Shown here: one piece after another, positions 1 through 11,162 of the stretch
How positions within the stretch are numbered: position 1 is the stretch's first letter
Layout of the letters: every line of letters begins with the position of its first letter
From: Hydractinia symbiolongicarpus
Taxonomy: Eukaryota; Cnidaria; Hydrozoa; Anthoathecata; Hydractiniidae
Assembly: GCF_029227915.1 (NCBI RefSeq)
Contig: NC_079878.1
Location: 26,313,501-26,377,500, forward strand
Direction of reading: 5' to 3'
Length of the DNA stretch: 64,000 nt
The notes under the pieces: model-generated
Seen by the model: only the letters and a program-made list of their open reading frames with translations
What the model was told of the DNA's origin: nothing
Databases searched by the model: none
Position numbers and translations under genes: made by a program

Positions 1-1865
1 GTCAATGTCGGGAGACACGTGTGATCTCACGTGCACGTGCAGGCACACATGCAAAATTGTTTAGACAAGCGATATATCACATGTGCAAATCGTTACTTAG
101 TATGATTTTTCACCTTGTATTGGGGCTAGACCTGTCATAAATTCGATGTATTGATCTCCTAAGATGATGACAAATGGAAATGGAGTACAAGTCATATTGA
201 CTTATCTTCCCGATGGTGTACTTCGTTAAGTTAATAGTTCACTGCTAACTGGCTTTCTGTGTTTCGAGATGAAATCATTAGGAAGTATGTTGTGCACGTC
301 CTATTTACGAACTGAAGGGCAGGGCATCATTAAGTTGTATATCGCAGAAGTCGCCAATGACATGCTTCGAAAATTCTTGTCACATAAGAAATTGTAGAGA
401 CTTGATAGTTCACAGTTCAAGATGAGGCAGACATCCCTCCTCACAAAACCGAGGACAGGGCTGACTTCTTGCCTGCTTTGTCTTGTGAGAGAGAGAGAAC
501 TTCCAGACTTCTAATACGATACATAATTTTTCATAATGTTTTCTTTCTTATTTTAGTTGAATTCAGGAAATTAATCGATCCACATTTTCGAATGAAATAA
601 ATCACCCCTTGAATACTGTGTGCATTCCAATGTGAAGACCTGATTTCTTTTAGGATAAGGAACTCAAGAAAATGTATGCCAGTTTTCATATTTCGCCAGA
701 GAAAATGCAATATAAAAATACACCAAAGACTTTAATTATCTTAATCCGTTTTCTATGCTAGCATGGGTTGGATGGGGTATATAAATGACCCTCTTCCAAT
801 CTGATGTAGACTGTGTTAGATCTGAACTCAACTTCCTCTGTATTAAGTGTGTCCTTATAACCTCCTGCCAAGTCTTTCTTGGTCTGCCTCTGGGCTTTGC
901 CCCAGGAACTATCAAGTCTCTACACTTTCTTACCCAATTATCCTCCTCCATTCTTTCCAAGTGCCCAGCCAATTCAATCTTCTTATCTAGATAACATCTT
1001 TAATTCTATGGATACTTAACCTGCTTCTTAGCTCATCTGAACTCTTTCTGTCTCTCAGACTGGCGTTACACATCCACCTAACCATTCTCATATCATTCCT
1101 TTCTAAACGGTCAAGATCTTCCTGCTTCACCGCCCATGTCTCACCACCGTACAACATAACACTTCTTACACAGGCCTCATACAACCTACCTTTTACTTCA
1201 ATTGACAAGACTCTGCTAGTCAACAAAGGAAGTAACTCTCTGAACTTTTTCCAAGCAAAACCTATCCTGCAAGTAACACTTCTTCCAACACCCCCTTTAC
1301 TGCCCAACATATCACCTGACACTCCTGCAGCCTTGCTAATCTTCAATTTCCTAATAGCCTCCACTACCCATTCTGTCTTGCTCTGCATAGCTTGCCCTTC
1401 TACAACATCATCATCAGACAAATTATCCTCATCCCAATCAAACTCAGTGTTAAGCAACCTCTGATAATAATTCTTCCAAGCTACCCTTTTCTCCTCCTCC
1501 ATGCTAGCGAAAACACCTTCATCATTACGTATACACTTCTCACCTACAACATCTTGATTAGTCTTCTTCATTTGCTTTGCTATCTTGAATACCTCATAGC
1601 GCTGGTCTTCCCTTCTTAACACATCTCCAATTCTGTTTCTCTCTGCTTCTGATTTTGCCTTATACACTGCTGTACGAGCATGACGCTTAGCTTCTAAGTA
1701 AATATTTTTACTACCACCTGACTTCCACTCTTTCCAAAGTTTCCTCTTTTCCTTTATACACTGGTCAACCTCATTATTCCACCACCAGATCTGTCTATGT
1801 CTAGCTGGTCCTTTCGTCCACCCCCAGGTATCATTGGAAGCTTCTAGAAGACAATTCTTCAAAGT
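1..1865. repeat. Direct duplication, copy 1 (continues off left edge)
   Basis: Positions 1-1865 recur at 2051-3915 with an offset of 2050 bp. By eye I find only four substitutions, at 375, 477, 574 and 783, so identity is about 99.8 percent. The copy holds about 740 bp of non-LINE flank followed by minus-strand LINE sequence. Because the shared part includes flank as well as LINE, this is a segmental tandem duplication (or an assembly duplicate), not two independent insertions. Confidence 0.95.
741..1865 (-). mobile_element. LINE 3' portion with internal reverse-transcriptase deletion, copy 1
   Basis: Minus-strand piece of an APE-type non-LTR retrotransposon. The frame 1868 to 987 encodes the linker region (WWWNNEVDQCIKEKRK, then WKNYYQRLLNTEFDWDED) and then jumps in frame from VEAIRKLKISKAAGVSG to DMLGSKGGVGRS. 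The reverse-transcriptase core is therefore missing. The second frame, 972 to 736, continues with MAGHLERMEEDNWVRKCRD and GRPRKTWQEVIRTHL, the usual C-terminus of this family. The 3' end lies near 741, judged by comparison with the plus-strand copy at 6620-9457. It cannot be autonomous. Confidence 0.88.
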
Positions 1866-2050
1866 CAACTAAATGGAATGGAAAACTAAATGGAAAGTTT
1901 TAGGTAAGAAAAAAAAACAAATAATTGTGATATGTTAACAATTTTTGCAAAATATTTTGTGCAATTTAATAGACACAAATTTTGTTTTTCTCAAGAAATT
2001 TGATTGTGGAAAAGAATTTTTAATCTATCTATATGTGGAAAATATGTCCA
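1866..2050. other. Spacer between duplicate copies
   Basis: 185 bp of AT-rich unique sequence between the abrupt end of copy 1 (inside the LINE) and the start of copy 2. If this is a simple tandem duplication, the same sequence should lie immediately left of window position 1. No gene is seen. Confidence 0.6.
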
Positions 2051-3915
2051 GTCAATGTCGGGAGACACGTGTGATCTCACGTGCACGTGCAGGCACACAT
2101 GCAAAATTGTTTAGACAAGCGATATATCACATGTGCAAATCGTTACTTAGTATGATTTTTCACCTTGTATTGGGGCTAGACCTGTCATAAATTCGATGTA
2201 TTGATCTCCTAAGATGATGACAAATGGAAATGGAGTACAAGTCATATTGACTTATCTTCCCGATGGTGTACTTCGTTAAGTTAATAGTTCACTGCTAACT
2301 GGCTTTCTGTGTTTCGAGATGAAATCATTAGGAAGTATGTTGTGCACGTCCTATTTACGAACTGAAGGGCAGGGCATCATTAAGTTGTATATCGCAGAAG
2401 TCGCCAATGACATGCTTCGAAAATGCTTGTCACATAAGAAATTGTAGAGACTTGATAGTTCACAGTTCAAGATGAGGCAGACATCCCTCCTCACAAAACC
2501 GAGGACAGGGCTGACTTCTTGCCTGCGTTGTCTTGTGAGAGAGAGAGAACTTCCAGACTTCTAATACGATACATAATTTTTCATAATGTTTTCTTTCTTA
2601 TTTTAGTTGAATTCAGGAAATTATTCGATCCACATTTTCGAATGAAATAAATCACCCCTTGAATACTGTGTGCATTCCAATGTGAAGACCTGATTTCTTT
2701 TAGGATAAGGAACTCAAGAAAATGTATGCCAGTTTTCATATTTCGCCAGAGAAAATGCAATATAAAAATACACCAAAGACTTTAATTATCTTAATCCGTT
2801 TTCTATGCTAGCATGGGTTGGATGGGGTATATTAATGACCCTCTTCCAATCTGATGTAGACTGTGTTAGATCTGAACTCAACTTCCTCTGTATTAAGTGT
2901 GTCCTTATAACCTCCTGCCAAGTCTTTCTTGGTCTGCCTCTGGGCTTTGCCCCAGGAACTATCAAGTCTCTACACTTTCTTACCCAATTATCCTCCTCCA
3001 TTCTTTCCAAGTGCCCAGCCAATTCAATCTTCTTATCTAGATAACATCTTTAATTCTATGGATACTTAACCTGCTTCTTAGCTCATCTGAACTCTTTCTG
3101 TCTCTCAGACTGGCGTTACACATCCACCTAACCATTCTCATATCATTCCTTTCTAAACGGTCAAGATCTTCCTGCTTCACCGCCCATGTCTCACCACCGT
3201 ACAACATAACACTTCTTACACAGGCCTCATACAACCTACCTTTTACTTCAATTGACAAGACTCTGCTAGTCAACAAAGGAAGTAACTCTCTGAACTTTTT
3301 CCAAGCAAAACCTATCCTGCAAGTAACACTTCTTCCAACACCCCCTTTACTGCCCAACATATCACCTGACACTCCTGCAGCCTTGCTAATCTTCAATTTC
3401 CTAATAGCCTCCACTACCCATTCTGTCTTGCTCTGCATAGCTTGCCCTTCTACAACATCATCATCAGACAAATTATCCTCATCCCAATCAAACTCAGTGT
3501 TAAGCAACCTCTGATAATAATTCTTCCAAGCTACCCTTTTCTCCTCCTCCATGCTAGCGAAAACACCTTCATCATTACGTATACACTTCTCACCTACAAC
3601 ATCTTGATTAGTCTTCTTCATTTGCTTTGCTATCTTGAATACCTCATAGCGCTGGTCTTCCCTTCTTAACACATCTCCAATTCTGTTTCTCTCTGCTTCT
3701 GATTTTGCCTTATACACTGCTGTACGAGCATGACGCTTAGCTTCTAAGTAAATATTTTTACTACCACCTGACTTCCACTCTTTCCAAAGTTTCCTCTTTT
3801 CCTTTATACACTGGTCAACCTCATTATTCCACCACCAGATCTGTCTATGTCTAGCTGGTCCTTTCGTCCACCCCCAGGTATCATTGGAAGCTTCTAGAAG
3901 ACAATTCTTCAAAGT
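2051..3915. repeat. Direct duplication, copy 2
   Basis: Second copy of the 1865-bp segment at 1-1865. Unlike copy 1, its LINE continues past the shared end (3915) into the 5' part of the element, up to about 4423. Copy 2 therefore looks like the parental arrangement and copy 1 the truncated duplicate. The LINE part (from 784 in copy 1) is identical in both as far as I can read. Confidence 0.95.
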
Positions 3916-4423
3916 AGTCTAAGCACTTTCAACATTGTCAATATCACATTGACCATTGTGGGCTAATTGCTAAACTTTTGCACTAAATTGTCTTGCTACA
4001 ATCTCTTCCTTCAGCTTCCAGACTTTATGACAAGGCCTGTACTTTCCCTTGGCTTCTTTCACACTCTTTAAGATAATATCACAAACCAGCAACCTATGCT
4101 GGGAAACACACTTTTCCGCCGATATAACTTTCACGTCCTTCACCACTTTCTTGTTTGACTTTCTAACCAGGAAGTAATCTATCTGTGTCTTACAACCACC
4201 TGACTCATATGTTATCAGCCTACTCTGTCTCTTACTAAATCATGTGTTGCAAACCACAATGTCTGTTGCCATTCCAAACTCAAGCAATATCTCCCCTTCC
4301 TTATTTCTGCTGCCAAATCCATAGCCTCCATGCACACCTCTATAACCTTCAGATGACTTCCCAACATAACAATTAAAGTTGCCGCCCACCATGACAAGTT
4401 CAGTGTCTCCAAACTTTGATGTG
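2791..4423 (-). mobile_element. 5'-truncated LINE with endonuclease remnant, copy 2
   Basis: Minus-strand LINE running from about 4423 (5' truncation) to about 2791. The 5' part still encodes the C-terminal half of an APE-like endonuclease: SKFGDTELVMVGGNFNCYVG at 4420-4360, where the active-site GDFN of the family reads GNFN, then GSRNKEGEILLEFGMATDIVVCNT. Stops and frame changes follow between about 4250 and 3915. It then has the same linker and in-frame reverse-transcriptase deletion as copy 1. A dead element. Confidence 0.85.
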
Positions 4424-5658
4424 AATATCACAAAGAATAATATGAGATCCATTAAAAAGTTTATTTCCAAAAAAATGGTAGTAGAAACTAGGTATGTATT
4501 ACACCATTACTATCAAGAGATTAACACCTTCAATCTATAATAAAATCATGTATTTCTTCACACATACAAATTGACAACATAACCCTATTGTAAATCATTT
4601 CTTATTTTGTTGTTTTTGTTGCACTGACTAAGTTCAACTGAAAATTTATACACAGAAGTTACTTTGGTCATGTCGGGCCACTATTACTAATCTAAAGTAG
4701 ATTGAGATATCTTTGAATACGAAAAAAGATGAACCCCCTGTTCTATTTAATACATAGACGAAGCAGTAGTTCATAATACCAATACATCGACTATTTTAAA
4801 CGGGGGTATATATTTATTTGAAAATAAATGGTTTATCACATTACTTTCATATATCGTATAGGTTTTTAAGCGGAGACTCAAAACACGAGCCTGAAGTCCA
4901 GGATGATATATTCCTCAAACTTCTCTCTTCAGAACATAAGCAAACTTGTTGAGTATCATGCACATGATAAATAACTTATCATCAATAAAACTTCACTCTC
5001 ACTGTATACAACAGTAAAAAATCGCTTATCATAGCGAATGGAAGCACATGCACTAAATTATACCCGATATAGACTGTATGTCCATATTGCCCTTGACCAC
5101 ATAAAATATATTTTTTGCTCAAAATAGCCGGGATAATATAAGGGTCAGGTACACTATCACAATCATTGAGCAAGAAGAATGTTCATTAATATAAAAGTGT
5201 ACCGTATTTCCCAGTCGCAGGTTTTAAGTTGATTTTTACAACTTCCACCGTTGGTGCGGGTTATAATGTGGTGCGGGTTATGTGATTTATGAGTTTTATA
5301 TTTTCAGTCATTTATTGTGAAATTTAAAATTTATACATTACCTGAAGAAAATAGTACCAACGAGATGAAATGCGTACATTATATAACTGCATGCGTGATC
5401 CTATAACTACGTAATCTTACTTCAACTACGTGATTTAATTTTTTTCACACAGTGAAATTGCTTTAACTTTCTATTGCTAATATTACGAGCTCTCTATATA
5501 TTTCTTATTTTTATCATGAATTAAATTTTGTGAAATGTTACAACTTGATGTTTAATTTTAAGTTTGTGAATTTGGCCAAAATCTTAAAAACTCAAAAATT
5601 TGATCCACCTGTAGATAGGTATGCATTAACGATGTATATGTTAGAATAAAACATCTAC
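4424..5658. other. Non-coding stretch, probably first intron of the Nudix gene
   Basis: AT-rich DNA with no supportable ORF. It lies directly downstream of the splice donor of the minus-strand Nudix exon, and no Nudix-box exon appears on the minus strand anywhere to the left. The intron therefore probably runs through the LINE duplication and off the window. It contains the dispersed repeat at 5201-5284. Confidence 0.5.
5201..5284. repeat. Dispersed repeat rich in GTGCGGGTTAT, copy 1
   Basis: About 85 bp matching, in inverted orientation, the segment at 20921-21010. Shared words include ACCGTATTT at one end, AAGTTGATT, ACAACTTCCAC and two copies of GTGCGGGTTAT. Probably a fragment of a small non-autonomous transposon; both ends were not found. 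Confidence 0.6.
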
Positions 5659-5933
5659 CTGACTTGACCAGCGTGGGTAGACAACCAGGGTGTTCGTTGT
5701 GTGTATAAAAGTGACAACTGCCCATTGGTAATACATAAAGGTACTAACACACCAGCATCTTTAGCATTAGGTTGGAGTTTAAGTCCATGCTTTACTTTGC
5801 TAAGACGTTTTAACAGCTTCTGTTTATTATCTGGATCTAAAATACGATCTCTAACAATATCTTCAGTTATTCGTCTTGAATTTCCAGCATAAGTCCTGGT
5901 AATAATTTTATAAAGGAAACATCTTCTGAGCAT
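5659..5933 (-). CDS. NUDT8: Nudix hydrolase, NUDT8/NUDT7-like CoA diphosphatase, first coding exon only
   Basis: The 91 codons start at the ATG at 5933-5931 and end at a clean donor (TCAG|GTAGAT, exon end 5659). The protein opens with MLRRCFLYKIITRTYAGNSRR, a basic hydrophobic stretch like a mitochondrial presequence. It then shows KQKLLKRLSKVKHG and AGVLVPLCITNGQLSLLYTQR followed by HAGQVR. That block is the strand just ahead of the Nudix box in NUDT7/NUDT8 proteins, which hydrolyse CoA and its derivatives. The Nudix box itself would lie in the next exon and is not in the window. A splice acceptor (TTTTTACTTTTAG) sits just before the chosen ATG, so that ATG is preferred over an upstream in-frame one at 5966. 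The choice of NUDT8 over NUDT7 rests on the presequence. Confidence 0.68.
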
Positions 5934-6619
5934 TCTAAAAGTAAAAATTTGCTTTATAAAAAACAAATAAAGTTCTCATCGAAAAGACTAGTGCATATAA
6001 CACCAACCCTTTTTTGGCAAATAGCAGCCAAATGGGTTGCAAGAGGTTGATTTTCACATAGAAAAAATATTTTTTTGTGAAAGAACCAAACAGCAAAAAG
6101 AGTTTATCATTATAAATCGCTATATTTTCAGCTTTAAAAAAAATTGGTAATTTTTGCTTTACGAAATATATTAGATTTTTAATGTTAAATGTTCTAGAGG
6201 AAAAAAAAATCAGAGAAGAGATTATAATACTAATTATTGAGAACCACATTGTTATTTCTGCAGCCAATAGAAGTTTACTGAAAGTAACAATCACACTCAC
6301 ACGTAGTACACATAAAGGATGTAAGGGATGAGTACAATTTCTCTGCAATAATACAAAATTTTGTCATTCCTGTCATCATTATTTAAGAGTAACCTCAGGA
6401 ACAAAACATTTTTGGTTTTACTTTTTACTCTTATAGCATTTTAGTTCTCAATATTCTACACAAATGGTCTTCGCCTTTACGTGCTTAGTATAACAGTGTA
6501 GCAGAATCATTGACCCAGTGAAAGATCATGACAGACCTCTTAATTCTTCATCAGTTACCATTTTGTTTCACGATGTTACATAAACGAAAAATTTTAAAGT
6601 TTAAAGGGATTAAAGGGAA
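5934..6619. other. Upstream region of the Nudix gene, no gene seen
   Basis: AT-rich DNA between the Nudix exon and the 5' end of the plus-strand LINE. A minus-strand open frame here is hydrophobic, low-complexity and resembles no family. The promoter and 5' UTR exon of the Nudix gene are expected here but cannot be pinned down. Confidence 0.4.
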
Positions 6620-9425
6620 ATGTTAGAACGTAGATCTGTTGATATGTGTTGTGTTCAGGAAGTCAGGTTGCAGAGAAGTGGGTAGAAAAAGTAATAGATG
6701 TTATGTGTGTTAATAGCCGTATTATAGTGATAAAGTTTTTGATAGGTAATAGGATTGTCACTTTTCTGTCGGTTTATGCTCCACAGTGTGGACTCAGTGA
6801 GGAAGATAAAGATAAGTTTTATGATGAGTTAATAGCAGTCACATCAAAGTTTGGAGACACTGAACTTGTCATGGTAGGCGGCGACTTTAATGGTCATGTT
6901 GGGAAGTCATCTGAAGGTTATAGAGGTGTGCATGGAAGCTATGGATTTGGGAGCAGAAATAAGGAAGGGGAGAGATTGCCTGAGTTTGGAATGGCAATGG
7001 ACATGGTGGTTTGCAACACATCATTCAGCAAGAGACAGAGTAGGCTGATAACATATGAGTCAGGTGGTTGTAAGACACAGATAGATTACTTCCTGGTTAG
7101 AAAGTCAGACAAGAAGGTGGTGAAGGACGTGAAAGTTATATCGGGGGAAGAGTGTGTTTCCTAGCATAGGTTGCTGGTTTGTGATATTATCTTGAAGAGT
7201 GTTAAAGAAGCCAAGGGAAAGTACAGGCCCCATAGAAAAGTCTGGAAGCTGAATGAAGAGATTGTAGCAAGACAATTTAGTGCAAAAGTTCAGCAGTTAG
7301 CCCACAATGGTCAATGTGATAGTGACAATGTTGAAAGCACTTGGACTACTTTGAAGAATTGTCTTCTAGAAGCTTCTGATGATATCTGTGGGTGGACGAA
7401 AGGATCAGCTGGACATAGACAGACCTGGTGGTGGAATAATGAGGTTGACCAGTGTATAAAGGAAAAGAGGAAACTTTGGAAAGAGTATAAGTCAGGTGGT
7501 AGTAAAAATATTTACTTAAAAGCTAAGCGTCATGCTCTTACAGCAGTGTATAAGGCTAAATCAGAAGCAGAGAGAAACAGAATTGGAGATGTGTTAAGAA
7601 AGGAAGACCAGCGCTATGAGGTATTCAAGATAGCAAAGCAAATGAAGAAGACTAATCAAATGTTGTAGGTGAGAAGTGTATATGTAATGATGAAGGTGTT
7701 TTGGCTAGCACAGAGGAGGAGAAAATGATAGCTTGGAAGAATTATTATCAGAGGTTGCTTAACACTGAGTTTGATTGGGATGAGGATAATTTGTCTGATG
7801 ATGATGTTGTAGAAGGGCCAGCTATGCAGAGCAAGACAGAATGGGTAGTGGAGGCTATTAGGAAATTGAAGATTGGCAAGGCTGCAGGAGTGTCAGGTAT
7901 TGTTGAGATGGTAAAAGCTTTTGGATATATTAGAGTTGAGCTTATTACAAGTCTTGCTAATCAGATTGTAAAGGATGGTGCTATTCCGAGTGAGTGACAA
8001 TCAAGTGTAATAGTGAATTGTTTCAAGGGCAAGGGTGATGCATTAAAAAGAGGTAACTACAGAGGTTTGAAGTTGGTTGATCAAGTAATGAAAGTTATTG
8101 AAAGAGTGATTGATAAGTTACCCAGAGAAAGAATTGATATAGATAAGATGCAATTTGGTTTTGTTCCAGGGCGTGGCACTACAGATGCAATATTTTCACT
8201 CAGACAGCTTCAGGAAAAGTATTTAGGAAAGAGAAAGAATCTCTATTTTGCCTTTGTAGATTTGAGAAAGCTAAGGGCGAAGGGTGAACACAGCAAAGTC
8301 TAAAGTCATGATAGTAGCATTGCAGCCAAGTGTGACCTTGTAGTTGGAAAGTGGCCTTGTGGAGTTTGCAGGAAAGGGGTTGGTAGTAAGTCAATTTTTT
8401 GTCAGACTTGCAAGCATTGGGTACATAAGAAGTGCAGTAGTATTAGTGGAAGGTTAAGAGCTGACATTCAGTTTGTATGCAAGCGTTGCAAAGGTGAAAT
8501 TATAGAGAATGAAGTATTTCAAGCTTTAATGATGTACAACAGTGGCTCGTTAGAAATAGTTGAGAACTTCAGTTACTTAGGTGATATGTTGGGCAGTGAA
8601 GGGGGTGTTGGAAGAAGTGTTACTTGCAGGATAGGTTTTGCTTGGAAAAAGTTCAGAGTTACTTCCTGTGTTGACTAGTAGAGTCCTGTCAATTGAGGTA
8701 AAAGGTAGGTTGTATGAGGCCTGTGTAAGAAGTGTTATGTTGTACGGCAGTAAGACATGGGAGTGAAGCAGGAAGATCTTGACCGTTTAGAAAGGAATGA
8801 TATGAGAATGGTTAGGTGGATGTGTAACGCCAGTCTGAGAGACAGAAAGAGTTCAGATGAGCTAAGAAGCAGGCTAAGTCTCTGTAGAATTAAAGATGTT
8901 ATTCAGATAAGAAGATTGAATTGGCTGGGGCACTTGGAAAGAATGGAGAAGGATAATTGGGTAAGGAAGTTCCTCTTGACGGCGATTCAACATGGGCGAG
9001 TGAATGTTACCATAGCCCCGGGTTAACCCAAGCCATGTGAGGGAAATTGGGGAGATGGCACACTATGTGGGCCGTTGGATGTTGCCGGGAGTTGTCTAGT
9101 AGAGCGCGGGTCCTAATTGGGTCTGCGTAGCTCAAAATGAGCATTAAATACTCTAGGACTCTCCATCTAAGCCATGGCCCCTCCTGGAAATAATAGACAG
9201 GGTATATCCCTCGATATTTGTGAGGCTAGCCATGTAAAATATGCACATCTCTAGTGTAGAGACTTGATAGTAGACCGAGAAAGACTTGGCAGGAGGTTAT
9301 AAGGACAGACTTGATACAGAGGAAGTTGAGTTTAGATCTAACACAGTCTAGATTAGATTGGAAGAGGGTCATTAATATACCCCGTCCAACCCATGCTAGC
9401 ATGGAAAACGAACGCTAAGCCGAGA

Positions 9426-9457
<32 letters not shown>
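6620..9457 (+). mobile_element. Degenerate APE-type LINE (RTE-like tail), plus strand
   Basis: Reading starts at the ATG at 6620 (CCVQEVR, the endonuclease Glu motif), with an early stop and a deletion before VAEKWVEKVID. Endonuclease motifs follow: VMVGGDFNGHVG and TQIDYFLV. The linker (7171-7668) and reverse transcriptase come next: GNYRGLKLVDQVMKVIERV and FGFVPGRGTTDAIFSLRQL, with AFVDL at about 8260. The domain then breaks off; the YADD block is deleted. A PHD-like zinc-finger segment (CGVCRKG...CKHWVHKKC) follows near 8360-8500, then the C-terminal part. Lesions include TAG after ECVS (7162), a frameshift near 7664, TGA after IPSE (7996) and a SINE at 8970-9252. The 3' end is an (ATG)n tail (9425-9455), as is common in RTE-type LINEs; the clade is inferred. 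Confidence 0.87.
8970..9252 (+). mobile_element. tRNA-derived SINE, 5'-truncated, nested in the LINE
   Basis: This segment interrupts the LINE between GGGTAAGGAAG and TGTAGAGACTTG, which are contiguous in the other LINE copies. It matches the bodies of the SINEs at 12211-12557 and 13504-13844 but starts just after the B box (TTCCTCTTGAC), so the tRNA-like head is missing. It ends in the family tail (GCTAGCCATGTAAAATATGCACATC). No clear target-site duplication is seen. Confidence 0.82.
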
Positions 9458-9980
9458 ATAAATATAGGGTCTATACAAGCATACCCAAAAAACTCTTTTG
9501 CAAACCAAGTTGCAGATTCCGAGTTATTGAGTCATTGACAAAAAGTTTATGTTGTTGTTTTGTTTATTATCCAAGCCACACTGGAACAATATAACCATTA
9601 TCAAAACTGATTGGTGGCTTAAAAAACCCGACGCTTGTTAAAAAATGTCTATTAACCTCGAGTGTCAAATTCAAAGCAGTAATAACAAAAATAGACATTA
9701 ATGTTATTTGCCGTTGAATAACATTATTACATGTACCGGTAACCATTTTAATGATAATTATTTTGATTTTTCCCGTGAAAGTATGAAAGTTAAACAATAA
9801 TACATACTGGCAATTTTAACAGTGTAATGGTATTACTAATAATATAGGTTGTTAAATTGTCCAAAACCATCACAAATATTTAGGTATGTTCAGACATTAT
9901 CTTTATAATAATACAAATCATCAGGCCTATCAATAAGGCACCTATGCGGTAAATCCCACGTCCAAAGCTTTGATAATGTT
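9458..9980. other. Gene-free stretch with a transposon-end remnant
   Basis: No coding sequence is supported. Positions 9833-9880 (AATATAGGTTGTTA, then CCAAAACCATCACAAAT) match the right terminal repeat of the large inverted-repeat element at 30699-31877, so a solo or decayed end of that family is present. Confidence 0.55.
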
Positions 9981-10256
9981 GTGGCAATGTAGCTTAGTGG
10001 TTATAACTCTCACTTTCTTAGTGGGACCACTGCTCGATTCCCCTAGATTGTGATCAATATGAGCGAGTGAATGGTATCCATAGCTTTGGGATAATCCAAG
10101 CCATGTGTGAAAAATTGGGGAGATGGCACCGTGTGTGCGCTGTTGTATGTTGCAGGGAGTTGTCTGGAAGAGCACGGACCCTAATTGGGTCTGCGTAGAT
10201 GAAAAGGAGCATTAAATACTCTAGGACTCCCCATATAAGTTATGCTGTCCTCCCCG
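9981..10256 (+). mobile_element. tRNA-derived SINE, diverged copy
   Basis: A tRNA-like head (GTGGCAATGTAGCTTAGTGGTT) gives an A box TAGCTTAGTGG that fits the pol III consensus; a B-box-like GCTCGATTCCC follows about 45 nt later. The body shares GAGCGAGTGAATG, CCAAGCCATGTG, AATTGGGGAGATGGCAC and CATTAAATACTCTAGGACT with the other SINE copies. It is clearly more diverged than the copies at 12211 and 13504, and its 3' part differs. Confidence 0.8.
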
Positions 10257-10374
10257 GATTTTGAACGCTGCCTGAAAAATGTCAGCATCTTGTCCCGTTT
10301 ATAAACAGGGCAGAAAATATATAATTGGGGCAACAGCTTTTGTACGACACTTTATATTATTTGGCACTAATGTA

Positions 10375-11162
10375 CAGTACCACTTGAATGTAACTTTACA
10401 TGTACGCGATAGTTATCACCTTCGCATGAGCTTTCGGTAGCGTCAGACCTTAATTAATTTAATTAGCTCGTGTGAACTGTGTGTGTCCCATCGTTGTACT
10501 TAATTGCTATAGTCGTCAAGAGATCAACGGAAGAAAGTAAAATTTAACAAAGATTTAAGTTTCGTTAGATTGCATTTTAAAAGTTTAAACGAAAAACGGC
10601 GATAGAAAAGCTTCGTTAGATCATGTTTTAAAAATTTAAGAACGAAAAAGGACGATAGAAAAGCTTCGTTAGATCGCATTATAAAGTTTAAGAACAAAAA
10701 ACAGTGATAGATATGCTTTGTTAGATTGTCTTTTAAAAATTTAAGAACAAAAAAAGGCGATAGAAAAGCTTTATTAGATCGCATTTTAAAAGTTTAGGAA
10801 CGAAAAACGGAGATAGAAATGCTTTTTATATCGTGTTTTAAAAATGTAAGAATGAAAAGCGGCGATAGAAATGCTTTTAACGTGTTATGTTCATTCATTT
10901 TTGTAAAATAATATTTGAATAGCCTTCGTGATCTTTAACACTTTTAAACTATAACATGCATGTTACATGTTACAACAAAAGGATTCATCAAATCTTATTG
11001 TTCTGACTCGCGCACGACGATAAGAATAAGCATATTAAGTTAGATAAGCAATTAAGTTCGTGTATAAACAAAAGATATGTGAACGTGCTTTATGTAGACA
11101 TGAGATCGTTATATGAGGTCGTAAAACTCGCATACATGTAAAGTTACATTTAAGCGGTACTG
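10375..11162. mobile_element. TA-flanked MITE with terminal inverted repeats and internal minisatellite (copy A)
   Basis: A 788-bp element bounded by TA on both sides. Ends are CAGTACCACTTGAATG and its near inverse CATTTAAGCGGTACTG; the inverted match continues through ACTTTACATGTACG. TA target sites and CAGT termini suggest Tc1/mariner-type mobilisation. Inside are about six degenerate copies of a 53-60 bp unit around GATCGCATTTTAAAAGTTTAA and GGCGATAGAAA (10550-10870). No transposase frame. The same family occurs at 17506-18501. Confidence 0.83.

Noticed and set aside
5935-6348. 137-codon hydrophobic minus-strand frame
   Set aside because: Phe/Ile/Lys-rich low complexity as expected from AT-rich DNA, and it overlaps the splice acceptor of the Nudix exon.
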